Shown here: piece after piece, positions 10,774 to 22,860 of the stretch
How positions within the stretch are numbered: the first letter of the stretch is position 1
Layout of the letters: each line of letters opens with the position of its first letter
Origin: Suillus spraguei
Taxonomy: Eukaryota > Basidiomycota > Agaricomycetes > Boletales > Suillaceae
Length of the DNA: 61,358 nt
Assembly: GCA_016800925.1 (NCBI GenBank)
Contig: JABCPU010000393.1
Coordinates: 1 to 61,358, forward strand
Reading direction: 5' to 3'
The notes under the pieces: generated by a model
Seen by the model: the letters and a program-made list of their open reading frames with translations, nothing else
What the model was told of the DNA's origin: nothing
Databases searched by the model: none
Translations under genes and position numbers: made by a program

Positions 10774-12601
10774 ATGGTACCTATCGGACCGTCCCCAGCA
10801 TCACTAGCAGCCTCGACCTCGGCCTCAACGCTGTGGGCAACAGGTAAGCTTGATATGTAATCGTGAGCTACTTAGTTCCAACAAAACCATCTGCAGCCTC
10901 AAAGGAGTGGGTAATCCCAGCTAAACCTAAACCTGGGCGAAAGCCCAAGAAGGAGAGCTCTGCAGGCCCTCCAGCCCCAAAAGATGATGAGGCAAGTACT
11001 TCCCTATTACCCTGCGCTTCGTATTGTTGAGCGTTGATTGCAGGACTCGGAGTCTGCAGGTAGGCGTGTCCAAAACAGGTGAGAAGTTAAACAGTCCTCT
11101 CTGTGATACCGTCCACTTATTCTTGCTTCAGAGCCGCCCAACGTGCATTTCGTGAACGCAAGCAGTCCCAGCTTGCTGAGCTACAAGCCCGCCTTCATTC
11201 TTACGAACAGGGAGAAATTGAACGTAATATCGCACTTCCAGAACATTGCCAAGAAAATGAAGGATGAGAACGAAGAGCTCAGAAAGGAGAACCAGATGCT
11301 GAAAGAAAAAATCGCTCGTCTCGAGTGGGAGACAGATTCGAATGATGGAGACAAAAAGAGGAACAGGGAGAATGTTGTAGTTGTGTCACCCAGCCTGTCC
11401 CCCGAGCGATCTATTCGCAACAGCAACAAGCGAGCGAAGATGGAAGCCGAGGCGACGGACTCGCCGCAGGGCCTTCATTTCGCCTCCCATAGCCCCCCAT
11501 CCACCCTGGCATCCTCTCCTGATGACGGAATCACCCCCAGCTTCTCAGTAGGCCACGAAAGTCGTTCAGGACTTTTTCCCACACCCTCACCCCTCACACA
11601 TATCCTCAACTACCCTTCGTCGGAACCTGTCCCAGCACTAGACGCACAAGATTCAGCGGATTCTTTCCAATGTGTATTGTGTAGTTTAGAGGCTCCTTGC
11701 CTTTGCAGGGAGATGGTCATGGAGCAAGCCATCACTGACCCTAATTCCAGCCACATATCACTCAAACCAGAACATGATCATTCTGCAATCATGTTACCCA
11801 TGGACCAACCCACGCAACTAGGGGCATCTACATCTTCGCAGATGAATATTCTAGAGAACCTCCCGGCATACCAAGCGCCCGTCCCTATACGGCGACGAAT
11901 GCCGGGTCAGATCACAAACCCAGTCTTCTCTGTGACTCCGATTTCGGTCCCATCGTCATCCGCCAAATGTTCAGGTGACCCTGCTAATTGCATGGCATGT
12001 TCAGATGACGCTTTCGGGAAAAGCGTTCTGTCAGGCAATTGGCCACTCCGTCAATTCAACGTCACCTTGCATCGATTGCCCTGTACGAACTAACCAATCC
12101 GACAAGATTGTTGTCGGTGGTTGTTGTGGTGACATCACGAAGTGTGGGTCTTGCGGCATAGCGCCCATGATATCATCCACAAATCCTAGCACTGAGACGT
12201 CGATACCGACCGACGATGCTTGGCGTCAGCTCAAGTCGCATCCAAATGTCTCATTCGCAGATCTGTCACTATTAGCCGAAGTGGTTGCTCGTAGATCCAA
12301 ATGCACTGGTTCACGGGTGGTAATATCACCGGCACCAGGATCCATTACACCTGAACGTAGCACACTCGTGGCAGGACATTCTCGTCAGGGTGGATCCATG
12401 GCTCCAGATCATCATTCGGTGCTGCTGACGGATCCACATGACCGCTACCATCAACAACAAAGAGAGCGGTCCCCGCCACCAAGACTTGTTCCGCAAGAGG
12501 TGTTGATCGAGTGTGGACGTCGAAGAATGCGGGAGGTGAATGCAGATGGCGTCAGAGAAGCGCTCCGACTGCTAGATTCTAAGTTTGCACATGCTCGATA
12601 G
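10774..12601 (+). CDS. hapX: bZIP regulator of iron homeostasis, HapX type
   Basis: Nuclear transcription factor that in other fungi represses iron-consuming pathways when iron is scarce by binding the CCAAT-binding complex. The N terminus holds that complex-binding motif, KEWVIPAKPKPGRKPKK. It is followed by the bZIP basic region RRVQNRAAQRAFRERK and a coiled coil (ENEELRKENQMLKEKIARLE). Then come cysteine-rich, presumed Fe-S-sensing motifs: CVLCSLEAPCLC; NCMAC with AFCQAIGHS and CIDC; CCGDITKCGSCG. The conserved C-terminal segment DDAWRQLKSHPN follows. An intron at 10992-11043 uses a GC donor. Two +1 indels (CC at 11238-11239 and A4 at 12019-12022) must be ignored to join the conserved motifs. 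They are probably sequence errors; otherwise the gene is broken in this strain. Confidence 0.92.
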
Positions 12602-12664
12602 TTCATATGGATATTATGTATTAACTGCGTCCCGTTCTGAACATCCATCCCAACTTGCATAAAT

Positions 12665-15208
12665 CTATTTCTCTTTATGTGGATATCCATCGTGTCTATC
12701 AATCCCACCGGAGAGCGGGCGGGACTCCGTCCACTGCTCAAATCGCATCCATTCCGTTCTGATTACCCTCATCTTCCAGTGTAGCAGACGTTGCTGACGC
12801 ATAGACAATTTCCGTCTCCCATGCTCCGGGTTTGAGCTATAGGAACGAAACGTTATGGCCAGTGTGCGGAGATCGGCGTGTTCTAGTTCGGAAGGAAATG
12901 GTTGAACCTGTGCCCACATCTCGCGTAGCACGCGCCTTGCTACTGAATATGCTCCCACAGCAAAATATGCATGGGCAACTGCGTCGATGGAGGGCACATC
13001 AGGAGCGATACCAGCACGAATCATTGCACGAAAAGCTTGCATAGCTTCCTCTGGCTTTCCTCGGCGACCATAGCCATTGACGAGAATGGTGTACATTATT
13101 GCATTCGGCTGGATGCCAGCATTAAGCGCATCTTGAAGTACTTGTTTAGCGCCTCGAATGTCACCCATCTTTGCATACCCGTCCATAAGCGTTGAATAAT
13201 GGTGGATGGTCGGGTGAAGCCCTTGATCCAACATGTTTCGAAAAACAGCTTGAGAAGTCCCCATGTCAGAACTAGTAACTGCTTCATGCTTCAGCCTGAG
13301 TGCAATGGTGGCACGATCGCTTTGAATAGCCTGTCGGGAGACGGACTGCAGGATTGGTCCAAACCACCGTAAACGACGAGGAAGTTTAAGACCGGCTGTA
13401 GGATGATAGTACTCAGCGGTATCCAAAATGCGACCTTCCAGAAACTTGGAGTTGTAAGTTCGCTTCTTAGAGTACTTGGCGGCAGTCGCATCCCACCCAC
13501 ATCCGTAAACTTTGAATTTCTCGCGACGAAGGATGCTCCGTAGGATGATGTGGATGTGTCGGATGGTGGGTCGAAGCGAAGGGGATGAAAATGAGCGAAG
13601 GACACGTATCAATTGACGAGGACCGGTTCCTTGTGCTCGTTCAAGGAAACTCATGAGAATTTCCACCGTATGACTATCGGGACTTATACCAACAGCACGC
13701 ATCGTCCGTAAGATATCTCGCATCGCTCTGAGGCCCATGATATCAAGTAATCCACTCATTAGTGCATTGAATATGTGCACTGTCAAGGGAATACCCTGGA
13801 CATCAATCGGGAGTGTTGTCAACGGTTGCACCTGCATCATGTTACAGAAGACCTCAGCAGCAGCAGCAGATCGTGTGTTCAGCAACACGGCGACGATGCT
13901 AATGGCTTCGCGACTATGACCTGCAGCTAGATATCCTCGAATGAGCGCTGCTAGAACGGAGGAATCTGGATGGACACCAGCTTGTTTCATGTGGTCCAGG
14001 AGTTTGAGCATGCGCGAAAGTTTGCCTTCTCTTGCCATATAGCGTAATAAAATTGAGAAAGTAGTCGCGTTGGGCTTTACAGCAGGGGTGCGCGTTAACA
14101 ATGTGTCGGAGGTACGTTCGCCAACGAGCCCGGTGGTACTGCCAGATCCTGTGGGATCTTGGCCGCGTCCACCGGGAAGATCGAATGCTAGCATGAAACG
14201 TGTTGCTGCTTTTTCGTCTCTCGAGTCTAAAAGCTGTTGCACGATGTTGTTGAGAACAACAGTGGACAGCCGCCCATCTGAATCGCATAAACCCTCGAAG
14301 GCACGGATGTGCACTTTCGGATCTACTCCAAGAGAACGATAAGCCGAGACGATAACAGCATGAGTAGAAGGATCCACGGGGAACCCAGCGATAGCCATCA
14401 TTCCCATGTACTGCTTTGCAGAATTCAAATTCCGGTTCCGAAGATGACCTGAAATCAGGAGATGGAACGTTCGTCTGTTTGGTGGGAGGTCTGCATTTGC
14501 AAACTCCTCGAATGCGTGATCGAGTTGATCGTAACGTTGGTCCTCCACGAGAGCACGCATATTCCAATTGAGGAGTCGGACCGAAGCACGGCCACAATGA
14601 TGCTTGGCGGTTGTAACTAACAGGGGAATCAAAGCCCAGTGGCTCCGGCCTGCTAAATGATAAGCAACGCCCTCGTAGTGATTTGGTTTCAAGTAACAGC
14701 CAAGGTGATGAGCAATGTTCAAAACTTGCAGTGCTCGTTGTGGGCGTGAAGTTGCGACTGCGTCCTGGGCGAGACGATTGACAAACTCCCTGTCGGTAAA
14801 ATACCGAGAATAGATGGGAACATCCTTGATCCTTTCTACAGCTTCGCAATCCACCAACTCTCTCGCCTGGGCCAGACACGTGTCGATGGCAGCTACCACT
14901 TCCGCTGGGTAACAGTCCAGAGTTCCTGTTGTGGGAGATTGCTTGGCATTTATAGAAGGCTGGGGGTCTGGGCTGCGACAATGAAATGTCCCGATAGGAG
15001 GATGAGCGGGATTCAATTTTCGTTCTGCACTGGTTTGATGGTCTGGTGCATGTGCCTTGGAGTGAGTCACTGCCCGAGTTGAACATGCTGTATGGGTAAA
15101 TTGACAGATGGATTGGATTGACGTTCCAAGAGGAATATGGCGAGTGATACAGATTTGGACGGCTTGCTTGAGATGCTGCCTGTGAATGGGGCTGGCTCCC
15201 CCTAGCAT
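12665..15208 (-). CDS. Pentatricopeptide repeat (PPR) protein, probably mitochondrial
   Basis: A single uninterrupted 847-codon frame. PPR motifs of about 35 residues are clear, for example TTFSILLRYMAREGKLSRML, GVHPDSSVLAALIRGYLAAG, HHYSTLMDGYAKMGDIRGAK, GIQPNAIMYTILVNGYGRRG and GIAPDVPSIDAVAHAYFAVG. The first 60 residues are rich in R, H, S and T and poor in acids, like a mitochondrial presequence. PPR proteins bind organellar RNA and control its processing or translation; the target here is unknown. The C terminus is basic and W-rich. It converges on hapX with only 63 bp between stop codons. Confidence 0.9.
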   Translation of the reverse strand: MLGGASPIHRQHLKQAVQICITRHIPLGTSIQSICQFTHTACSTRAVTHSKAHAPDHQTSAERKLNPAHPPIGTFHCRSPDPQPSINAKQSPTTGTLDCYPAEVVAAIDTCLAQARELVDCEAVERIKDVPIYSRYFTDREFVNRLAQDAVATSRPQRALQVLNIAHHLGCYLKPNHYEGVAYHLAGRSHWALIPLLVTTAKHHCGRASVRLLNWNMRALVEDQRYDQLDHAFEEFANADLPPNRRTFHLLISGHLRNRNLNSAKQYMGMMAIAGFPVDPSTHAVIVSAYRSLGVDPKVHIRAFEGLCDSDGRLSTVVLNNIVQQLLDSRDEKAATRFMLAFDLPGGRGQDPTGSGSTTGLVGERTSDTLLTRTPAVKPNATTFSILLRYMAREGKLSRMLKLLDHMKQAGVHPDSSVLAALIRGYLAAGHSREAISIVAVLLNTRSAAAAEVFCNMMQVQPLTTLPIDVQGIPLTVHIFNALMSGLLDIMGLRAMRDILRTMRAVGISPDSHTVEILMSFLERAQGTGPRQLIRVLRSFSSPSLRPTIRHIHIILRSILRREKFKVYGCGWDATAAKYSKKRTYNSKFLEGRILDTAEYYHPTAGLKLPRRLRWFGPILQSVSRQAIQSDRATIALRLKHEAVTSSDMGTSQAVFRNMLDQGLHPTIHHYSTLMDGYAKMGDIRGAKQVLQDALNAGIQPNAIMYTILVNGYGRRGKPEEAMQAFRAMIRAGIAPDVPSIDAVAHAYFAVGAYSVARRVLREMWAQVQPFPSELEHADLRTLAITFRSYSSNPEHGRRKLSMRQQRLLHWKMRVIRTEWMRFEQWTESRPLSGGIDRHDGYPHKEK

Positions 15209-16720
15209 CGACAGCCAGAATCGGGGAGACTGTGAAGCTCGACCACCGTGGCTGGAAGTAAAAGTTTATCGAGCAGTAAACGATTTGAATGAAAATAATC
15301 TTACAAAAATTGTAGAGTCGATGATGATATGATGGACTCTAGAGCATGTAACAGCTGGCTAGCAAAAAGTTGTTGAAACGGAAAATCCCGGTATGCGACA
15401 AAACTCATACGCTGACTACCACTCAAAGCAATTCTATGTACATACCTCTCATATTAACAGACGATGCGTGTCTTTGGAGAATAACAAGTACTCTACAGTG
15501 GCATGGAAAACTCGGAATGAGGGGATGTTTTATCCGACACAACTACTCGCCGGTTTATGGACACAAATAATAATAGATTCTATAAGGGTGGAAGATAAAC
15601 CATACTATTACCGATGAGCCTGCCCGATGGAGGCGGCCCACCTTACTCGAGAGACGAAACAGCCGACGCCACCAAAAACGCGAGTTTCACGACGATGCTC
15701 GACTACTAATACATCGGAGTGCAGATGAACCATGAGCGTCGCAGCGGTGATCTGTTTCCGGACATTTTGAATATTGTCAAGATGCCTCCCGCGATCATAG
15801 GTATAACGGGTGATTCAGTCCGCTTGACCGGTGGGTAATAGATTAAAGCGAGCAGCGTCTAATCATTGAAGTGGTCATATGAACAATATGGCAAGAAAGA
15901 AGGTGAAGCGGATGCGAGCTGGTACCTTGCATCGCCAGCGCGCTTAATCTGTTTAAAAGTTTACCTCAACGATAGAAACCCTGCCGGACCTGACCGAAGA
16001 AGGGGGCGATCAGGAGCGGTTGACGTCTGAGAGTTTCTGTCAGGTGGGTCAAAGGTTCACCAAATGGTGGTACCGAACTGTGTGGCACATGGAGAACCTA
16101 TCGAGGTAATTGTCGGTTATTTTGATCTAGCTTGCGGGACTGCCATGCCGTCGGACAGAACCCGTGAAGTACGCTGTATACTGGAGGTTCCACGTTTAGT
16201 TACTGAGTGGAATAAGACTTGGTAGTAGTTACCAAGAATACAAGGTTAGTGGTACTAAGATAGTTTAGTCGGGGCTGTAGCTTCAAGCTGTACACCTGAT
16301 TTATCACGTGATCTGTCATCCTCCGTTCCTGGCGGAAAGTGCTCTTTGTCACTGGATAATCTACGCCCAAAACTAGAAAATTTATTGCACACATGTCCTC
16401 CAGGGTCTCATACGGCGATCTTTATCTCCCGTGGCGTTTCTCAGGTCGTTCATCACTTGGGTTTCGTTTCTATCCATTTTTAGCGCTAGGTTATACGTTC
16501 AGCTCGCAAGTACTGCGGTGTCTCGACCGTTTCAACATCTTACCTATCGCCGTGATTTGAGGCTATCCGTGACACGCCTAACAACGCTTTACCATCACCT
16601 AGATTCGTAAACAACTCCGTCCCGGGTTACGCTCTGACTCGAAGCTTGGGTCTTCGTACAGCATGTATATAAAAGCTCCCTCTTGCAAATATCCTGTACT
16701 TATCTCACCTCCTTTCCTTG
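15209..16720. promoter_or_regulatory. 1.5-kb intergenic region with a TATA box before the adenylating enzyme
   Basis: No supported gene. It lies between the divergent starts of the PPR gene and the adenylating enzyme. A TATA box, TATATAAAA (16666-16674), is 47 bp upstream of the ATG at 16721, a usual fungal spacing, followed by a pyrimidine-rich stretch typical of fungal transcription starts. Confidence 0.55.
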
Positions 16721-18574
16721 ATGTCTACTCACCTCACCGTCCTAGAACACAGTGCTTCTTTGTCCCCAGACGCCTCAGTCTTCAGAGTCCCTCGATCAGA
16801 TCCATTAACTGGTCAGGTACATGATTGGTCCTCAATAACTTACAGCCAATTCAAGCATGACGTCGAATTCACCGCTCGCTATTGGCATCATATACTCGAG
16901 TCTGACGGCGTACCAGAGCATTCTGTCGTAGGTTTATGGTATGTCTGTCGAACCCCCTCTTCAATCTAAGCCACTGACCTCGTAACTGCAGGCTACCGGG
17001 GATGGCATACCAGGATGTTCTCCATATTTATGGCCTTTCGCGAGCTGGATATGTCCCTCAGCTCTTCAGCATTCGTTTGCCAAATCCTGACGTTGTCCTC
17101 GAACTGCTCACAAGGGCAGGCGCGAAAGCGTTAATATTCGATTCCCAATTTCAGTCATTGACTGCATCCTTCCCCCTTTCCGTCCATCTCGCGATCGAAA
17201 AGCAGCACATGTCATCTTTCGAATATGACCTTCCTCTCGTACAATCCACCTCCAACCCTGACAAACCGGTATTTGTTTTCCACACAAGTGGCTCTACGTC
17301 AGGCAGCCCAAAGCTCGTCCCTTGTAATGCTCGCTGGCTCGATGCCATTATAGCAAAGGCTAAGGTGACCAGCGCTCCGATAAATCCGGGTAAACAAGAT
17401 GTTTCCGTTTGGATGTATGTCCATTATTCTCTATTGCCCTCCCCCTTCTAACTTTTTCCAGGGGCAGCATGTGTCACATTGGTCAAACATTCAGTGAGCC
17501 CTACATTGAATCTCTTTGCTTTATTTTCTGACGTCGTTCCAGTGCTCATTGGCACTTTGCAGCATGGGTCTTGTGTCATACAGCCTACCAAAATTGGGTT
17601 TTCTTCGGAAGAACTGATCGATATGATTCACCGCTGCCAGCTCAATCGCCTGAACCAGTTTTCCACGTTCCTTTCCATTCACCTTCGCAACTCGCGGCAA
17701 AACCGCAAACTTCTTGGGTACCTTCAGAGTCTTGATCAGATTATATTTAGCGGTTTGCCATTACCTCGTGAGGATGAGGACTGGGCATACAAAAACGGAT
17801 TGAACATGAAGGTAAGATCCATCTGAGCAGTTTTTACCATCAGCTTAACCTTGAAAATAGAACCTTTTCGGCAGCACCGAATGTGGTGCAATGCTCCTCT
17901 CAATAGGTGGCAAAGGCCGGGATGCATGTCTTCTTCGTCCTATTCCAGGAACATCTTATGGCCTTTTACCCATTGATGCCGACACTCAGATCGAGTCGGG
18001 GCACAAGGCGTCAGCCCAGATGTTGGAGCTTGTTATTCTTTCCAGCTCTGATGATTGCCCAGACTCTTCTTTGCGCGGCAGTGATGGTCACTTCCACACC
18101 GGAGATTTGTTCCAGAAATCATGCCCGGGTCATATGCATTCCGCGGTCGCAACGATGACTGGATCAAGAGCGAAAATAGCTTGCGGTGCGATACAAAGTA
18201 TGTTTATTTTAGTGTGCGATTTGAAGCCATTAATTTACGAGGTGTCTAGAGCAATCGAAGATAATATTCGAGCTACCTGCGGTGACCTCATTGAAGAATG
18301 CATTGTCGTGGGAACCGGACGTCCGTCACCTGCTCTTTTTGTCGAGCCTGCTCCTGGTGTCGACTACGGGAAGCTCAAGCGGGACATCATCCGCAAAACT
18401 CGCCAATTTAACTCCCGGCGTTACCTCCATGAGCAAATCACAAACCCAAATTTAATTATTACAGTGCCTTCGGGATCCCTTCCTCGCACTGCAACTAAAG
18501 GCAACATTCGGCGCAAGGCTGTTGAGGACGCATACCAAGCCGAACTCGACAAGATCTACGCCTCTCTGCAGTAA
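16721..18574 (+). CDS. Stand-alone AMP-forming adenylating enzyme (ANL superfamily)
   Basis: Activates a carboxylic acid as acyl-AMP. Core motifs: A3 FVFHTSGSTSGSPKLVP, A5 NLFGSTECGAML, A7 GHFHTGDLF, A8 RGRNDDWIKSENSLRCD and the A10 lysine region SLPRTATKGNIRRK. The protein stops about 20 residues after A10, so there is no carrier, reductase or ligase domain. Substrate unknown. Five introns are inferred (for example after VVGLW near 16938 and before AIEDNIRATCGD near 18249). A1-A2 are weak. Joining A7 to A8 needs one extra A in the A-run at 18116-18118, another likely sequence indel. The neighbours (PPR, XRCC2) do not suggest a secondary-metabolite cluster. Confidence 0.85.
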
Positions 18575-18812
18575 AGCAGCTCCATTATATCTTATCCTAA
18601 TTGAAATAATTGTCTCGGATTTCACTTATATCTATACTTGTTTCTATTAGCTATGGAATTAACTAACTCTCAATTGTAGCAGTACAGCTTATATTAATTA
18701 CTTACTATATCCCCTACGCAAGTGCAAGTACCTAGTCAAACCGTCTACATATATCAAAATGTCAAATACCTTAGTATCAGCGGACTAGCAATCAAAGAAG
18801 TCATGGAGGACA

Positions 18813-19967
18813 TCACGAGTGTTTGACGTGAACATTTTCAGGCGTGATGCAAAGAGTCAAACGGGTTATCTCTTGCCTTCCCGTAGTCCTGACAAAACCT
18901 GTAATTTCCCCCTTTTGTACCATACTTTTGCGATACTCTACTTCCTTTTGGACGGCATCACGCAGAGAAATTTCTGGGGCAAAAGGAGGTATCGACACCG
19001 GGAACAAGGTGATGTGGTGCGTGAGGGGAAGCGGCACGGGTGTGGGTGGAAGATCGCCCGTCATCGAACTGGGCAGAGCGCTCGCGTCATGGTGTTCAGA
19101 GTAAACAGGGAATGAATGTAGGTGTTGCTTGTAAAACGTCACCGGTCCAGTGGATCGCGAGGCAAGATTCAGACCCCAATTGGTTAAGATGATGAAAGGG
19201 GCATGAGACAAGCGAAGTCGACCAAGCGCCGTGAGCACATGCTGGAGTGGGTTTACCGATGAAGGATCTGTTTCCCTTTGCGGCACGTTGCGCATCTGCT
19301 CCGCGATGAAACGGTCGGTCCAATAAAATGCGCTCATTGAATCCACGGCAAGAAGGCCTATTTCGTGTTCTGGTATGGACACCTTGTGATACACTGGGAG
19401 ATGTAAGAGACTGGTGGCGAGTTGAAGAAACGAAGTTGGCCGAAAGACATGTAGACGGCGCAGGGATTCCTCGGCAAACGTTGTGCCATCTCGATATTGT
19501 GAGGGAGGGCAAGCGATAAACGGGTTAGTAGCAATTGATGAAGTCGTGTGACATCAAATGATGCATCTGTGTCGTAGACGACCGCAGCCAATCCATTTCC
19601 CCCAAAGTCGATGGACATTTGCCTTGACGGGGCAATGCATAGCAGCACGAAATGATACAAGAGATGGGTTTTCCCTGACGAAGCAGGCCCCTGAATCTCT
19701 ATGACATCTCCGCGGTTAAGGGATGAAAGTAGCGGTGCGGGGGCACAACTTTCAGCTGAGGTATCACGGTGATGTCCGAGAGGCGAAGCTGGCAAGGTTC
19801 GGTCACTCAAGATATCAAATAGGGCGGTGTGATAGATCTCACCGTCGCGGTGTACCCTTACGGAGGAAAGCAGCTGACTATGAATGAGCTAAGTTACCCT
19901 TGACAACGGAAAGTAAACTTACATTTTGGAGAGACTCTCGAGGAATCTCGTTTAGCAAGGAAGTCAT
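18813..19967 (-). CDS. XRCC2: XRCC2-like Rad51 paralogue
   Basis: RecA/Rad51-family ATPase for homologous recombination repair. Walker A is GPASSGKTHLLYHF. An adjacent strand reads AAVVYDTDASFDVTRLHQLL, and Walker B, LLAVDSMSAFYWTDRF, is close to the animal XRCC2 signature LDSLSAFYW. I place the start at MTSLLNEIPRESLQN (19967), with an intron at 19874-19922. A frame change near 19465 (before EESLRRLHVFRPTSF) is either a tiny unrecognised intron or a one-base indel. The length of about 360 residues is above the human protein because of a C-terminal extension. Converges with the adenylating enzyme (238-bp gap) and diverges from the next gene. Confidence 0.85.
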
Positions 19968-20280
19968 CCACGCTCTAAAGTGAAATGTCAATCGCGTAGC
20001 ACTCTGATGCAAACGGACCTGCTGAAAGATGCCGATGAGAGCCACTTGCTGCATTATGTTTGTCACAATGACTTACCTACCCGTTCTGGAACTTCTGGAC
20101 TTGAAAGACATGGTTCCGCATGAAATGTTCAACCAAGTTTGTTTGACCAACGCATACTACACACTTACAGCGCAACAACTTACAGCTGGCTTGCAAGCCA
20201 AATTCATGTACCAATAACTCTCTAGGTCGCTCAGATAGCAGCGTTACTCACGCCGAACATCATTATTAATACCTGAATTC
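19968..20280. promoter_or_regulatory. Divergent promoter, XRCC2-like / coiled-coil gene
   Basis: 313 bp between two start codons on opposite strands. No other gene seen; no clear core element recognised. Confidence 0.4.
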
Positions 20281-22745
20281 ATGAATAGCACCTCAACTTC
20301 TCGGGCCACACCACCAGGTTTCAAACGCTCATCAAGTGTCGCCACGTCGCCTCCCCCCGCGATGAGCCATTCTACACCTCGTCCGGTTCTGGCTTCTGTC
20401 CGTGCCCCGAATTCACAGGGCGCAGTAGTATCACGCCGCTCTTCTGTGAAAGCAGCACCAACAATAGGACCAGAGTCTCGTGAGTCGCTGAATGCTGCTC
20501 TGAAGCATGAGACCGAAAAGAAGGAACAGGTGCGCTCATAATTCCGACGAAGAGTGCTTCACTGACCGCCACATCAGTTGCTCGTTCAAGTCCAAAATAA
20601 GGATCAGGCGATCACTAGTCTGAAAGCTGAGAACGACAATGTCATGTCTGCCTTGCATTCGGCAGAATCTCGCTTGAATGACTTGTACGTTGATCAGGCT
20701 CGGATGGAAGAGGAGATGGCAGCCCGTATTGAAGTTTCTGAGAAGCTACGGGCGCAAGTCAGGGAACTTGAGCGGGAAAAGCGAGATCTGCAAAGACGAT
20801 ATAACGAGCAGGTCCGTTTTTGTCTCTTCTCCCACTTTATACACACATGGACGGTTCGTAGACATCAACATTCGAGGCAGAGCGCCAAGCTGCCTATGAC
20901 AACGAACAGCATCTCAGATCACGGATTCAGTCTCTTACGCAGGCCCGCAAAGTTGCTGAACCGCCCCGATCTGCTGATGCAACTTTTACCACGGATTCTT
21001 CTCACCCCGATTCCCTCGACACCGACGTTGAGGCGGAGGCGTCAGAAGTTGTCCTTGAAAATCACGAGGAACAGTACCATTCTACTAAGCAGGACCTCAA
21101 CGATCCGGAAAGCGAACCAGCTGAAATGACCGCTCTCAATCTTGAACTTTCGACACTATCAACATCTTATACATCCTTGCAAAGTACTCTCATACTTTTG
21201 CAAGCGCAGCTCGTGGATTTGAAGAGAGTCAACAATCAATTACAAGAGGATAACGAGAGCTACATGATCTTGTTGCGGGAGAAGACGTTAAGCGGCCAAT
21301 TTGATCTCCTAAAACAAGTCGGCGGCGCCCCAAACACAACGGACGGCGGCTACGATGATGATGAAGTGATAGTAGACGACGCAGGCAGTCTTAAGAGTAC
21401 GGGCCGGAGCGTATTGGACAGGGTCGAGGAAGAGATGACGAATGATAATGATTTGGAGCAACATTTCAGGGCTGATTCGCCATCTTCAAACCGCCACGGT
21501 CGTCATGTGCGCAGGAATGACTCGGCGTCACATTCTCCCAGTGGAGCCCCGCGCGGAGAGTCTCTTGCCGACCTCCCTATTACCGGCCCAGGACTTGACT
21601 TGGCTGCTGAACTTGGCCGTGCTGAGAACAAGGACATTCTCTCCGGAGAATCCATCGACGGCGATCGAGCTCTTGGTAGCAAAGGAAGACGAAAGAGGGT
21701 TTCTACGGACACCAGTAAAGTCCCCGCTTCTGACATGCCAGACTCAAATACAGACCTGGAGGCCCTGCGATTGGAAGTCAAGACTCTCAAAGATGCTAAC
21801 AAGGCACTTTCTTTATATGCATCAAAAATCATTGACAGAATCATTGCAGAAGAAGGTTTTGAGCATGTCCTCTCAGTGGACTATGAGAAGTCTCCGACCA
21901 CGCATTCTAAGTCTCCTTCTCTGGGTGTAACTACTACTACTACTACTAGTGCACCAGCGAAGGCATCCAAAACTCGACCACAGTCAGCCTTTTTCTCTCG
22001 AACTGCCTCGGATTCCGCCCCTACCCCCGCTCCCGAGAAGACGCCATTGTCACCACCTCCCATTTCCGACACTCCTGCCCAAAAGACATCTCGACGTTCT
22101 ATGTCTATCGACTGGAAGAACTTCTCTTTGTTTGGCGGCGCAGAAAAGAAACCCGAACCAGCCAATTTGCGACCTCTCACGCTGAAGTCAACTTCCACAC
22201 TCGTGACTAGTGCACGCAAACTGGAGACTTATGAAGACGAAGAGGATCGGCGGGAAAGAGATCGGCTTAATGCAACCATGAAACTCATGGGTATTGAGCA
22301 ACCTGCTCCTTCTCCATTGATGTCCATTCAAAAGAGTTATTCGACCCCTGAGAGCCCTCAGACTGCTACAGCCAGTCTCTTTTCAATGTTCAGGTCAAGA
22401 TCCACCACTGGTCATTCCGACACTTCGTCTGTTAACTCCGGGCCTTTGGCACAGAATAGTAATCAAGTGGCGTATGGACTTGGCATTATTAGTGACGGGC
22501 AGTCTGAACTCACGCATGCGGCTCTGGAGCAAGCGGAGGCAGAGAACTCCCTGGCAACATTGGATGCGCAGGAGAAGATGCTTAGCGATGAGATTGCCAA
22601 AGGTAGACCGGGAGGTTTTACTGAGCCCCCGAGGAGCCTTGGGGAGGAGTGGAGAAGTCGTAGAAGCAGAAGGAGTGGAGGTGGAAGCGGGAGTACAGTT
22701 TGGAGTGCTGGAATGAGTCGCACAGGGGATGAGCCAGACACCTGA
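20281..22745 (+). CDS. Coiled-coil protein of unknown function
   Basis: Three exons, with introns at about 20529-20578 and 20813-20861. A Ser/Thr/Pro-rich start (MNSTSTSRATPPGFKRSSS) is followed by a long coiled coil (DQAITSLKAENDNVMSALHS; EKLRAQVRELEREKRDLQRR). A second coiled coil begins MTALNLELSTLSTSYTSLQS and includes LKRVNNQLQEDNESYMILLR. A third short helix is LRLEVKTLKDANKALSLYAS. The rest is disordered, with a SIDWKNFSLFGG motif and an RRSRRSGGGSG tail. About 785 residues. Similar coiled-coil proteins are widespread in fungi but I cannot name the family with certainty. No frame disruption. Confidence 0.8.
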
Positions 22746-22860
22746 GTCTGAGCTACTTTCTGTATGATACCGCATATACCTTATTTATATACCACGATAT
22801 ATTTGTACCGTGTTGCGAATAGACGACCTGCGGATCTCCTACGATGTCGAGTATTAATAT

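Noticed and set aside
15370..15617. Overlapping short plus-strand open frames in the PPR/adenylase gap
   Set aside because: Two overlapping frames of similar length, no domain, no splice or start context; likely chance.
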